Source: Deltaproteobacteria bacterium (GTDB taxonomy: Bacteria; Desulfobacterota; Binatia; Binatales; Binataceae). From it: 64,000 nucleotides of DNA. Numbering within the stretch: position 1 is the stretch's first letter; each line of letters starts with the position of its first letter. Under the pieces are notes generated by a model. That model ran no database searches. It had not been told where the DNA came from and was given only the letters and a program-made list of their open reading frames with translations. The stretch spans positions 1 through 64,000 of the forward strand of contig JAJXYF010000030.1 of NCBI GenBank assembly GCA_021780755.1, given 5' to 3'. A program made the position numbers and the translations under genes. Shown here in pieces: positions 26,411 to 35,587 of this stretch.

Positions 26411-26438
26411 CGAAGATGTTTCACGTGAAACATCTTCG
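26411..26438. promoter_or_regulatory. parS: parS site (ParB-binding centromere)
   Basis: A perfect 28-bp palindrome, 14 bases per arm (CGAAGATGTTTCAC and its complement). Its centre, TGTTTCACGTGAAACA at 26417-26432, is identical to the 16-bp consensus bound by chromosomal ParB/Spo0J proteins. ParB loaded here spreads on neighbouring DNA and directs origin segregation and SMC loading. Such sites usually cluster near oriC. No parA or parB gene is in the window, and no second copy was noticed. Confidence 0.9.
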
Positions 26439-26651
26439 CCTCTCCTTCGTGTAGATGTTTCCTACTCGCACGCGCAAAACCTCTGCGCTTCTGAGGAAAA
26501 GCCTGGCTCAGCTCCCGCATCGGTCCATCCGCACTCGCCCGGCAGCCCGTTCGGGGACCACCCGCCCGACCGCCCTGGCCGCTGGCGGGCGAAAGTTGGC
26601 GCAGGATGAAACCCTTCGCGATTTGCCCCTCGTCTGACTCCGTCTGCGCGA

Positions 26652-27872
26652 TCAGACGCGCTTGCTGTAGAGTGCGCCGCTCCGCTCGAGCTCTTCGACG
26701 CGCGCGCCGCTGTAGCCGAGATAGCGCTTCAGAATCTCACCGTTATGTTCGCCGAGGGTCGGCGCCTCGAGCTTCAAGGCGTCAGGGAAGGCCGAGAACT
26801 TGAGCGGAAAGCCCGGCAGATCGATGTCGCCGATCAACTGATCGTGCATTCGCGTGACCGTGCCGCGCTCGCGCAGATGGGGATGGTTGATCGCTTCCTC
26901 GGCCGACAGCACCGGCGCCGCGGGCACGCGAAACTCGTTGAGCCGCGCCATGATCGCGTCGTCGCTCGGAAAAGCGGTCAGCCATCCCTGGATGATTTCG
27001 TAGAGTTCCTCGGTATGGGCGACGCGATCGGCGTTGGTGCGAAAGCGCGCGTCCTCCTTCAAGTCCGCGCGGCCCATCGCGTCGCACAACTGGCGCCATT
27101 GATGTTCGACGCCGCCGATAATCACAATGTAATGGTCGCGTCCGCGATACATGCTGCACGGCGCCCCGTACGACAGGTGCTTGCCGCCGCGCGTCAACTT
27201 GATGCGGCCGCCGCTCAGGCTATACATCTGGACGGCGGTATGATGGCAGTTGAAGTAGGCATCGAGCAGCGCGATATCGAGTAGCTGCCCCTCGCCGGTG
27301 CGCTCGCGATAGAGCAGCGCCGACACGATCGCCAGCGCCGCGTTGACCCCGGTGCTGACGTCGCCGATCGCGGCAGTGGGAAAAAACGGCGGCCCGTCGG
27401 GCTCGCCGATCATCGAGGTGATCCCCGAGTAGGCCTGCGCGATGAAGTCGTAGCCCGGCAGATGGGCGAGCGGCCCCTGCTGCCCGAAGGTGGAGATCGA
27501 ACACATTACTATCTTCGGGTTGAGCGCCTTGACCGTCGAGTAATCGAAGCCCATCCGCGCGATCACTCCGGGCGCGAAGTTCTCGACCAGTACATCTACT
27601 TGCGCGATCAACTCCTTAATCAGTGCGATCGCGGCCGGCTGCTTTATATCGACGCAGATGCTCTTCTTGCCGATGTTCTGCTGAATGTAGTACCCGCTGC
27701 GCCCGTTCTTGATGTACGGCAACTCGTGGGTGCGGTCGCCGGCCGGCGCGATTTCGATTTTGACGATCTCGGCGCCCATCCCGGCCATCATGCGGGTCGC
27801 GGTCGGTCCCGCGATGTACTGCGTGAAGTCGAGCACTTTGTAGCCGTCGAGAATATGGGCGGGCGCTGCCAT
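26652..27872 (-). CDS. CaiB/BaiF-type (class III) CoA-transferase
   Basis: Moves CoA between carboxylic acids; family members include formyl-CoA transferase and carnitine CoA-transferase. The 406-residue protein shows the N-terminal YKVLDFTQYIAGPTATRMM and GAEIVKIE, then VENFAPGVIARMGFDY, and the GD-V-TG catalytic Asp region in AAIGDVSTGVNAALAIVSALL. ATG at 27872 is used since homology begins there; the frame opens 17 codons earlier. The acyl substrate is not determinable. It reads toward the parS site and stands alone. Confidence 0.9.
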   Translation of the reverse strand: MAAPAHILDGYKVLDFTQYIAGPTATRMMAGMGAEIVKIEIAPAGDRTHELPYIKNGRSGYYIQQNIGKKSICVDIKQPAAIALIKELIAQVDVLVENFAPGVIARMGFDYSTVKALNPKIVMCSISTFGQQGPLAHLPGYDFIAQAYSGITSMIGEPDGPPFFPTAAIGDVSTGVNAALAIVSALLYRERTGEGQLLDIALLDAYFNCHHTAVQMYSLSGGRIKLTRGGKHLSYGAPCSMYRGRDHYIVIIGGVEHQWRQLCDAMGRADLKEDARFRTNADRVAHTEELYEIIQGWLTAFPSDDAIMARLNEFRVPAAPVLSAEEAINHPHLRERGTVTRMHDQLIGDIDLPGFPLKFSAFPDALKLEAPTLGEHNGEILKRYLGYSGARVEELERSGALYSKRV

Positions 27873-28122
27873 CACTACCTCTTCGATGCGCTGCGAGCGG
27901 GGAAGCAGTAACCGCCGCGGCATGCGTTGAGCGGCGGCGGCGATCGATTGGGTTACGAATTAAGCAGGTGCCGGTTCAATGTCAAACGCTTGCCCGTGAG
28001 ACGCGCACCATCACGCAACCGACCCCGTGCTAAGATAGCGGCGGCGTGCGGAGCGGCGGCGATAAAGCAAAAATGAACTGCCGACGCCGCGCGCGTATGA
28101 AGGAACGAGGCGTCGCGCGGTT

Positions 28123-30828
28123 ATGAACGAACAGCCTTCCATCGATGCTGCGCATTACAGCGCCGAGGAAGTTTTGCGCGATGGCGGATCGATCCATGTG
28201 CGGGCATTGCGGCCTGACGATCGCGAACGGCTGCTGGAACATTTCAAGGGACTCAGCCAGCAATCGCGCTACTACCGGTTTTTCGGACTCAAGCGCTCGA
28301 TGAGCGACGCGGAACTGGTGCGGCTGACGCAACTGGATTTCGTCGCGCACGTCGGGTTGGTCGCGACCTTGCGCGACGCCACCGGCGAGCGCTTTATCGG
28401 GGTCGCCCGGTATATCCGGGGCAACGATCCGACGCATGCCGAGGTCTCGTTCGCGGTCCTCGATGAGCATCAGGGACGTGGTATCGGCAGCGTCCTGCTG
28501 GACCATCTGAGCCGCGTGGCGCGGGCGAGCGGGATCGTCGAACTGGAAGCCGACGTGCTGGGCGACAACAACCGGATGCTCGAGGTGTTTGCCAAGAGCG
28601 GGTTCAAGGTGCGGCGGTCGAACGCGTCGGGTGTGATCCACGTGGCGTTTCCGACGGCGGAGACCGATCTCTCGATCGAGGCAAGCAGTGCGCGCGAATG
28701 GTACGCGGCGGCGCACAGCGTGGCGTGGATTCTGAAGCCGGGATCGGTGGCGGTGATCGGGGCGTCGCGCGACCAGCAGAAGATCGGCGGGGCGATCGTC
28801 GCCAACCTGCGGCGCGGCGGCTTCAATGGCCCGATCTATGCGGTGAATCGGTTCGCCGGCGAGGTGCAGGGACTGCGCGGTTACCAATCGATCAGCGCGG
28901 TCGGCGAGCCGATCGATCTCGCGGTGATCGCGGTGCCGGCCGAGGCGGTCGAGACCGCACTCGCCGATTGCGTGCGCGCCGGGGTGCATGCGGCGGTGGT
29001 GGTCAGCGCGGGCTTCGCCGAGGTGTCGGAAGCCGGCCGCGCGCGCCAGCAGCGCATCTTCGAACTGGTGCGGCAATCGGGTATGCGGATGGTCGGGCCG
29101 AACTGCATGGGGGTGTTCAACACCGACCCGGCGGTGCGGCTAAACGCGACCTTTGCACCCTTCGATCCGCCCCACGGCAAGATCGGGATGTACTCGCAGA
29201 GCGGCGCGCTGGGTATCGCGATTCTGGATCACGCGCGGCGGCGCAACCTCGGACTATCGTCGTTTATCTCGGCGGGGAACCGCGCCGACGTCTCGAACAA
29301 CGACCTGCTGGCGTATTGGGCGGACGATCCGAACACGGCGGTGATCGTGCTGTATCTGGAGAGCGTCGGTAATCCGAAGAAGTTCGCGCGGCTGGCGCGG
29401 GAGGTGGCGTCGAAGAAGCCGATCGTGGCGGTGAAATCGGGGCATTCGACGGCGGGGTCGCGGGCGGCCGCGAGTCATTCGGGATCGCTCGCGAGCCTGG
29501 ACGTTGCGGTCGATGCGCTGTTCGAGCAGGCGGGCGTAATCCGCACCGCGACGCTGGAGGAGTTGTTCGACGTCTCGGCGATGCTTTCGATGCAGCCGGT
29601 ACCGGCGGGGCCGCGCGTCGGGGTGGTGACCAATGCGGGCGGCCCGGCGATTTTGCTGGCGGACGCGTGCGAGGCGCGCGGGCTGACGCTGCCGCCGCTC
29701 GGACCGGCGACGATTGATCGGCTGCGCGGGTTTCTGCCGCAGGTCGGCGGCTTCACGAATCCGATCGACATGACGGCCAACGCCGGCGAACTCGATTACG
29801 AGCGGACGATCGCGGCGGTGGGCAACGACCCGAACGTCGATGCGGTGGTGGCGATCTACATCCCGCCGATCGCGATGCGGCCGGAGGCGGCAGCGGCGGG
29901 AATCGCGCGGGGGGCGGCGGCGATGCCCGAGCACAAGCCGATCCTGACGGTCTTTCTCTCGACCGCGGGAACGCCGGCGGAACTGAACCAGGGCGCTCGC
30001 GGAGCGATACCGTCATACAATTTTCCGGAGAATGCGGCGATGGCACTGGCGGCGGCAATGCGCTACGGGCGCTGGCGCGCGCGTCCGCGCGGTACGCTCC
30101 ATACGCTCAGCCGCTTTGCCCGCGAAACCGTGCGCACCGTGGTTGAGCGAGCGCTCGAGGGTGCGGTGACGCCGCGCTGGCTCGGGCCGATCGATCTGGC
30201 AATGGTGCTGCGCGCCGCCGGGATCGAGGTCGCGCTTGCCGAACGCACCGCGGTAGCGGACGCATCCGCGGTGGCCGAGCGTCTGGGCTATCCGCTGGTG
30301 GCGAAAGCGATCGTGCCCGGCCTGGTACATAAGAGCGACGTGGGCTGCGTCATCCTGGATCTCGATTCGGGGGCGGCTGTGGCCGAGGCGGTGCGCACGC
30401 TGCAGGGGCGAACCGCGGCGATCGGATCGGATCTGCAAGGCGTACTGCTGCAGCGCCAGATAGCGGGAGGGATCGAGATGATGGCCGGGGTCACGAGCGA
30501 TCCGACGTTCGGCCCGCTGCTGGCGTGCGGACTCGGCGGTACGATGGCCGACCTGTTCATGGATGTCGCCTTCCGGCTGCATCCGGTGAACGATCTGGAC
30601 GCCGACGAAATGATCCGATCGCTCCGCTCGAACCCGATGCTTGACGGCTATCGCGGCGCTCCCGCCGGCGACCGCGTGGCGATGAACACGCTGATGATGC
30701 GCCTGTCGGCATTGGTCGAGGCGGTGCCTGAGCTGGTCGAACTCGACCTCAATCCAGTCAAGCTGCTTGCCCCTGGCCAAGGCGCAATCGTGGTTGACGG
30801 CCGTATGCTTTTGCGGCCGACGCACTGA
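28123..30828 (+). CDS. GNAT/acyl-CoA synthetase (NDP-forming) fusion, Pat-like protein acetyltransferase
   Basis: A 901-residue fusion. Residues about 15-165 form a GNAT acetyltransferase (HVRALRPDD, then the acetyl-CoA loop VLDEHQGRGIGSVLLDHL). Residues about 200-900 match NDP-forming acyl-CoA synthetases: CoA-binding SVAVIGASRDQQKIGGAI, the ligase domain with ASHSGSLAS, and a C-terminal ATP-grasp (LGYPLVAKAIVPGLVHKSDVG). Enzymes with both parts, such as Pat and PatZ, acetylate lysines of metabolic enzymes including acetyl-CoA synthetase; here the GNAT domain is first, the reverse of PatZ. A His stands in SHSGS where active ligases carry their phosphorylated His, so the synthetase part may be active. 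Single gene, divergent from caiB. Confidence 0.88.
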   Translation: MNEQPSIDAAHYSAEEVLRDGGSIHVRALRPDDRERLLEHFKGLSQQSRYYRFFGLKRSMSDAELVRLTQLDFVAHVGLVATLRDATGERFIGVARYIRGNDPTHAEVSFAVLDEHQGRGIGSVLLDHLSRVARASGIVELEADVLGDNNRMLEVFAKSGFKVRRSNASGVIHVAFPTAETDLSIEASSAREWYAAAHSVAWILKPGSVAVIGASRDQQKIGGAIVANLRRGGFNGPIYAVNRFAGEVQGLRGYQSISAVGEPIDLAVIAVPAEAVETALADCVRAGVHAAVVVSAGFAEVSEAGRARQQRIFELVRQSGMRMVGPNCMGVFNTDPAVRLNATFAPFDPPHGKIGMYSQSGALGIAILDHARRRNLGLSSFISAGNRADVSNNDLLAYWADDPNTAVIVLYLESVGNPKKFARLAREVASKKPIVAVKSGHSTAGSRAAASHSGSLASLDVAVDALFEQAGVIRTATLEELFDVSAMLSMQPVPAGPRVGVVTNAGGPAILLADACEARGLTLPPLGPATIDRLRGFLPQVGGFTNPIDMTANAGELDYERTIAAVGNDPNVDAVVAIYIPPIAMRPEAAAAGIARGAAAMPEHKPILTVFLSTAGTPAELNQGARGAIPSYNFPENAAMALAAAMRYGRWRARPRGTLHTLSRFARETVRTVVERALEGAVTPRWLGPIDLAMVLRAAGIEVALAERTAVADASAVAERLGYPLVAKAIVPGLVHKSDVGCVILDLDSGAAVAEAVRTLQGRTAAIGSDLQGVLLQRQIAGGIEMMAGVTSDPTFGPLLACGLGGTMADLFMDVAFRLHPVNDLDADEMIRSLRSNPMLDGYRGAPAGDRVAMNTLMMRLSALVEAVPELVELDLNPVKLLAPGQGAIVVDGRMLLRPTH

Positions 30829-31207
30829 CACGCGCCTCACGGCTGCCTCAAGCCCCACGCATTTCCGCTCGCTCGCTCGTAGCAAGACCGCAAAGCGGGG
30901 TCGTGTCCATTGTTTCATTCGCACTGCGACCGTAGTGCGAAGTAGCCACCACCGAAGCTAACTAAGAGTGTTCTTAGGAACACTGGTAGCTAGCACACTA
31001 ATCCATTCTATAGTCCGCATGATATTTCCTTGATTCTCTATATTAAGCATATCTATGCAGATTTATGCTTGACATATCTCTGCTTCAGATGAAAATTATG
31101 AACAAGAGATGCCAACGATAGTCAAAGAAGTGCATGGATGCTCATGTCAGGTGTCCGCTAAGAAAAACAGCCAATACCAAGTGAGTGGCATCCATAGAGG
31201 CAGGTTT
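30829..31207. other. AT-rich intergenic region upstream of the TadE/G-like gene
   Basis: The 379-base gap is distinctly AT-rich from about 30960 onward, unlike flanking DNA. It contains two short inverted repeats: AGTGTTC/GAACACT (30967-30984) and AAGCATA/TATGCTT (31045-31070). A TTGACA hexamer (31069-31074) overlaps the second; a possible -10 about 17-19 bases on (AAAATT/AATTAT) is weak. No gene is supported here. Confidence 0.5.
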
Positions 31208-32248
31208 ATGAAACAGCGTTTCCGAAATAAAAGAGGGCAAACCGCGGTATTGTTCACCCTGGTAATCGCGTCGCTGCTCGGGGCGATGGCGCTGTGCAGC
31301 GACGTTGGGGTGCTCTACTACACGTCGATTCAGTTACAGAAGGCGGCGGACGCGGCGGCGTTGGCGGGAGCGGGCTTTTTCGGGCCGAACACTCCGCAGA
31401 CGCCAACTTGCAGTTGGAACTCGCAGTCGTCGGGCGCGCAGGACGCGGCATGCGACTATGTGCTCAGCAACGGTATCGCGAAGGGCTACATCACGAGTAT
31501 CAACTCGCCGGCGGTGGGAGTGACGACGGTACCGAGCGGGGCGCAGAGCGTTCAGGTGCAGCTCAAGCGCACGGACATCCCGGTGTTTTTCGGCAAAGTG
31601 ATCGGGCTGACGAGCCTGACGGCGATCGGCAACGCGACGGCGATTGGGCCGATGCCGATCCAGACGCTGACGCAGGGACTTTTCCCGGTGGGAGTGCAGT
31701 ATCCGGCGACGATGACTTATAACACGCCGTACACGCTGTCGGAGAAGTCGTCGGGACAGTTCGGGCCGGGCAATTGGGGGTGGCTGAATCTCCCGCAGTG
31801 CAGTCCGGTGGGTTCGGACCCGCCCTCTAGCTATCACGCGGGAGGCGTGCCGAACCTGACTACGAACGTCACCTATGGATCGACCTGCCGCTACTCGGTT
31901 GGCGATACGATCACGCCCGAGACCGGTGCGCAGGGCAACTCCAACCCGCCGGCGGCCGCGATCGTTACGCGAATCGGGAGCGGCGGCGCGCCGCCGACCG
32001 ATCAGAATCAGATCAGCGTGAGCGATGGGCAACTGGTGGTGGTGCCGCTGGTGGATTGGAACAGCAACAACGGAAAGTCCACGACGGTGGAGGTCAAAGG
32101 ATTCGCGGCCTTCTGGCTGACGTCGCTCAGTGGGCAGGGCGCGTCGATCACGCTGACCGGAGAGTTCGTGAAGCTGGTCGACAATTACGGGATTGGCGGG
32201 ACGGGAACCGACTGGGGCAGCTACTCGGCGCCGATACTGGTGCAGTAG
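31208..32248 (+). CDS. TadE/TadG-like pilus assembly protein (orphan)
   Basis: A 346-residue exported or membrane-anchored protein. The N-terminus KRGQTAVLFTLVIASLLGAMALCSDVG is a TadE/TadG-type anchor, with a basic stretch, GQTA and one helix, followed by YYTSIQLQKAADAAALAGA, the typical TadG continuation. The remaining 270 residues are Ser/Thr/Gly-rich, with Cys residues suggesting an extracytoplasmic fold. ATG at 31208 has AGAGGCAGG just ahead and begins at the conserved region, so the frame opening at 31109 is not used. No other tad/flp gene is nearby. A strong terminator follows, so it is monocistronic. Confidence 0.78.
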   Translation: MKQRFRNKRGQTAVLFTLVIASLLGAMALCSDVGVLYYTSIQLQKAADAAALAGAGFFGPNTPQTPTCSWNSQSSGAQDAACDYVLSNGIAKGYITSINSPAVGVTTVPSGAQSVQVQLKRTDIPVFFGKVIGLTSLTAIGNATAIGPMPIQTLTQGLFPVGVQYPATMTYNTPYTLSEKSSGQFGPGNWGWLNLPQCSPVGSDPPSSYHAGGVPNLTTNVTYGSTCRYSVGDTITPETGAQGNSNPPAAAIVTRIGSGGAPPTDQNQISVSDGQLVVVPLVDWNSNNGKSTTVEVKGFAAFWLTSLSGQGASITLTGEFVKLVDNYGIGGTGTDWGSYSAPILVQ

Positions 32249-32281
32249 TCAGTCGCGGGAATTGACTATTCGTGCTCGCCC

Positions 32282-32311
32282 GGCCGCACTATCGATAGTG
32301 CGGCCTTTTTT
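32282..32311 (+). terminator. Rho-independent terminator
   Basis: A perfect 24-base palindrome starting GGCCGCACTATC (32282-32305), followed by six T (32306-32311), 33 bases after the TadE/G-like gene. Confidence 0.92.
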
Positions 32312-32428
32312 GCGCGCTTCGCGAGGTCGATGACAGGCCGCGCTGACTTGCGGGCGGCGAATCGCATGCTTGATCTTTTTGGGGAAATGGGGCGGTAATC
32401 CGGCAGATCAACTACCGGGAGGAGACCA

Positions 32429-33211
32429 ATGCCGCTAGCGCGCATCAATGGTATCGAACTCTACTACGAAGTCCACGGCGAGGGGCCGGCACTGGTGCTC
32501 GCGCACGGCGGCGGCGGAAGTCATCTGTCGTGGTGGCAAAACGTGCCGGTACTCGCGCGCAAATTTCGTTGCGTGACCTTCGACCATCGCGGCTTCGGCG
32601 CCTCGCGCGATCTGACCGACGGACCCGGGCCCAACGCGTTCGTCGAGGACCTGCGCCAGTTGCTCGACCATCTCGGAATCCAGCGGGCGGCGCTGGCCGG
32701 GCAATCGATGGGTGGATGGACCGTGCTCGGCTTTGCCGCAGCCTGTCCGGATCGCGTCAGTGCGCTGGCGCTGTGCGACACCCACGCGGGCATGGACGAT
32801 CCCGAAGTCGCTCGCGAGCAGGCGAAGCTGCGCGAATTGAACAAGGGCGGTCTCGCCAACGTGCTCGCGCGTGCGTATGCCGCCGATTTTCCGACGCGCG
32901 ATCCGGTGCGCTGTTTTCTCTATCAGCAGATCTCGGGACTCAACACGCACGTGCCCGCGAACCTGCTGCCGGTGCTCACCAAGATGAAAAATCGCTACGA
33001 GCCGATCGTCGATTGGCGCATCCCGACGATGCTGCTGGCCGGCGCGGAAGACGCGATTATCCCCGTCGCCGTGATGGAGCTGATGGCGCATCGGATTCCG
33101 CAGGCGCGTTTCGTCAAGGTGGCAGGCGCCGGCCATTCGGCGTATTTCGAGAAGCCCGACGACTTCAATCGCGCGGTGACGGAGTTCCTGACTGAGGCGG
33201 GCGTGCAATAG
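32429..33211 (+). CDS. Alpha/beta-fold hydrolase
   Basis: A 260-residue hydrolase with a complete catalytic triad: nucleophile elbow AGQSMGGW, acid in LAGAEDAIIP and His in GAGHSAYFEKP. The oxyanion region is LAHGGGGSHLSWW and the cap is short. The layout resembles 3-oxoadipate enol-lactonase-like and haloperoxidase-like hydrolases, but the substrate cannot be named. GGGAGGAG precedes the ATG by a few bases. It is flanked by the TadE/G terminator and, on the other strand, oppC. Confidence 0.9.
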   Translation: MPLARINGIELYYEVHGEGPALVLAHGGGGSHLSWWQNVPVLARKFRCVTFDHRGFGASRDLTDGPGPNAFVEDLRQLLDHLGIQRAALAGQSMGGWTVLGFAAACPDRVSALALCDTHAGMDDPEVAREQAKLRELNKGGLANVLARAYAADFPTRDPVRCFLYQQISGLNTHVPANLLPVLTKMKNRYEPIVDWRIPTMLLAGAEDAIIPVAVMELMAHRIPQARFVKVAGAGHSAYFEKPDDFNRAVTEFLTEAGVQ

Positions 33212-33361
33212 TCAGTCGGCGTGTAATCCCCGGGGTGCGCGGAGGACCGCGCGAGAGCCCGTCCTTAGCGAGGTGCGGAAGGCGCGCGAGCCGTTATTTC
33301 CAATACGGTCGCTTAGCAGGCTCAGGGAAATCGCACGTAGAATGACAAACGCAGGGTGCGG

Positions 33362-34468
33362 TCAGTTCAGATTGGACGGGTCGAGGCGGTCGCGGAGGTA
33401 GTCGCCGAGAAAATTGAAGGCCATCACGGCGAGCGAAATGAAAATACCTGGGATCAGGACCCACGGATAGTGCTCGATATTCTGCGGGTCCATCGCCTGC
33501 GACAGCAGGTTGCCCCAACTCGCGGCGGGCTCCTGGATGCCGAGGCCGAGCAGCGAGAGCGAGCTTTCGCCGAGGATGTAGCCGGGAATCGAAAGCGAGG
33601 CGTTGACGGCGGCGAATCCGAGCACGGTCGGAATGACGTGGAGGATCAGCAGGCGGGTGCGCGAAGCGCCGAGCGCGCGGCCGGCCTCGACGTAGGGTGC
33701 TGAACGCACGGCGGCGGCCATGCCGCGGATGACGCGCGCGAAACCGGCCCAACTGATGAAGGCCATGATCGCGACGATCATGAAGAAGGTCGCGACGGTA
33801 CTCATGCCGGAAGGAATGACGGCGGCGAGCGCGAGCAGGAAGTAGAAGCTCGGCAGCGACATCTCGATTTCGCACCAGCGCATGATGAGGTTGTCGGTCA
33901 TTCCGCCCATCAGGCCCGAGAACGCGCCGACCAGGATGCCGAGCGAGAAACTGATGAAGACGCCGACCAGTCCGATGCACATACTGACGCGCGCGCCATA
34001 GACGATGCGCGAAAAAAGATCGCGGCCGAGGTTCTCGCTGCCGAGCATGAAATACGGATCGGCGGGCAAATCGGTAGTGAAGAGATGGCCCCGATGGAAG
34101 AGGCGGACCCAGGTGCGGCGGGTGCGATCTTCGGCGAAGCGACGCGCCATCGCGTCGGTCATGGTCATCGGATAGGCGAAGAAGAACCCGTGCGACCATT
34201 GCGAGGGCGGCGCGAGGTGCAGGCGCATGGGAGGACAGTCGGGCAGGTTGCGGTACTGCTGGGTCGGATCGTAGGGCGCGATAATGGGCGACGCGGCGGC
34301 GAAGAGATAGAAGACCAGCAGCGCGCTGACGGAGAGGCGAACGGTATAGGGCGCGCGACGCCATTCGAGTCGGGCGCCGGCGACGAAGCGGCGCAGACGC
34401 GCGGCCGCACCACGCTGCGGTGGGGGCGTCGCGGACGGCTCCGCCACGGGTTTGGGCAGGGCGCTCAT
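33362..34468 (-). CDS. ABC transporter permease, DppC/OppC type
   Basis: A 368-residue inner-membrane permease of the peptide/nickel importer group. After a basic N-terminus and first helix (SVSALLVFYLFAAASPIIA) there is a large periplasmic loop, then the permease core with FSRIVYGARVSMCIGLVG, the coupling (EAA-type) loop EAGRALGASRTRLLILHVIP, and a typical end FNFLGDYLRDRLDP. The start overlaps the end of the DppB-type gene by four bases. No ATPase or binding-protein genes flank the pair, so partners must be elsewhere. Confidence 0.92.
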   Translation of the reverse strand: MSALPKPVAEPSATPPPQRGAAARLRRFVAGARLEWRRAPYTVRLSVSALLVFYLFAAASPIIAPYDPTQQYRNLPDCPPMRLHLAPPSQWSHGFFFAYPMTMTDAMARRFAEDRTRRTWVRLFHRGHLFTTDLPADPYFMLGSENLGRDLFSRIVYGARVSMCIGLVGVFISFSLGILVGAFSGLMGGMTDNLIMRWCEIEMSLPSFYFLLALAAVIPSGMSTVATFFMIVAIMAFISWAGFARVIRGMAAAVRSAPYVEAGRALGASRTRLLILHVIPTVLGFAAVNASLSIPGYILGESSLSLLGLGIQEPAASWGNLLSQAMDPQNIEHYPWVLIPGIFISLAVMAFNFLGDYLRDRLDPSNLN

Positions 34469-35445
34469 TGGGACGCCAGCGTGGAGAAATCGACGCGCGG
34501 ATCGACCGCGACGAGGGCGATATCGGCGAGCAGATTACCGAGCAGGAGGAGGATCGTGCCCATCAGCACCGAGCCCATCACAAGCGGCACATCGAGCGAG
34601 CGGACGGCGTTGAGCAGGAGCAATCCGAGCCCCTGCAGATTCATCACGGATTCGACCAGGGCGGCGCCGCCGAGCAAATCGGCGAGGCCGTAACCGGCCA
34701 TGGTGACGAACGGATTGAGGGCGTTGCGCAGCACGTGCTTGTAGATGACGGTGCGTTCGGGAAGGCCCTTGGCCCGTGCGGTGCGGACGAATTCGGAATT
34801 TTTGAGTTCGAGAATCTGCGAGCGCATCAGGCGCATCAGCGAGGCGACTCCGGAAACCCCGAGCACCAGCGTGGGCAGAATGAGATGGTTGATGCGATCG
34901 GCGACCTTGCTCCAGGCGTCGAGCGCGGCATAGTCGGGCGAGAAACTGCCGCCGACCGGAAAGACGCCGCTCCACAGGGCGAAGTCCATCGCGAGGAACG
35001 CGAGGAAGAACGCGGGCACCGACATGCCGAGGAAGGAAAAGAACGACAGCCCGCGATCGAGCGCCGAGTTCTGGCGCATCGCGACGATGACCCCGATCGG
35101 AATCGCCAGCGCCCACGAGAAGATCACGCTCGCAAGCGAGAGCAGCACGGTGTTGACGGCGCGCGATGCGATCAGGCTGGTGACGTTGACGCGGTAGGCG
35201 AGCGAGACGCCGAAGTTCAGGTGCACGACCTGCCACAACCATCGCGCGTAGCGGACCATCAGGGGCTGATCGAGGCCGAACTCCGCCTCCATCTGCTTGA
35301 TGACCTGGGGTGAGATGTGCGGGTCGAGCGCGAGGTTGGTGATGAAATTGCCGGGCACCAGCGACATGGCGATGAACGAGATGAAGGTGATCCCGAGCAT
35401 CAGGGGGATCATGATGATGATTCGGCGGATTAAGAAGCGCGCCAT
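34465..35445 (-). CDS. ABC transporter permease, DppB/OppB type
   Basis: A 326-residue inner-membrane permease that would pair with the DppC-type protein encoded next. The start MARFLIRRIIIMIPLMLGITFISF is characteristic of the family, as are HLNFGVSLAYRVNVTSLIA, the coupling loop FVRTARAKGLPERTVIYKHVLRNA and the late MGSVLMGTILLLLGNLLADI. It is the first gene of a two-gene unit on the minus strand. Transported substrate (oligopeptide, nickel or other) is not evident. Confidence 0.93.
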   Translation of the reverse strand: MARFLIRRIIIMIPLMLGITFISFIAMSLVPGNFITNLALDPHISPQVIKQMEAEFGLDQPLMVRYARWLWQVVHLNFGVSLAYRVNVTSLIASRAVNTVLLSLASVIFSWALAIPIGVIVAMRQNSALDRGLSFFSFLGMSVPAFFLAFLAMDFALWSGVFPVGGSFSPDYAALDAWSKVADRINHLILPTLVLGVSGVASLMRLMRSQILELKNSEFVRTARAKGLPERTVIYKHVLRNALNPFVTMAGYGLADLLGGAALVESVMNLQGLGLLLLNAVRSLDVPLVMGSVLMGTILLLLGNLLADIALVAVDPRVDFSTLASQ

Positions 35446-35587
35446 TATCTCACTTTACTAATCACGCGGCGCGGGCGCGCCGGGCGTCGTGCCGCGTCCG
35501 CTACGTGAAGCGAAGCTGACAGGGTTCCCGTCGCACCCGCCCCGAGATCTTCAGAACGGGTGCGACGGAGAATCGAGGGTGATCGAA

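Noticed and set aside
24122-26411. 8-bp direct repeat CGGATCAC at 24122-24129 and 26404-26411 as the transposon target duplication
   Set aside because: The length fits the family, but the sequences just inside these positions are not inverted repeats of each other, and the second copy overlaps the parS palindrome by one base. It may be coincidence, so the element bounds were kept at the 35-bp repeats.
26455-26637. 60-codon plus-strand frame after parS
   Set aside because: Composition is Arg/Thr/Ala-rich without motif, no ribosome site, and no homology recognised; likely noncoding.
33362-35445. Complete oligopeptide ABC import operon
   Set aside because: Only the two permease genes are present; flanking genes are unrelated hydrolases.
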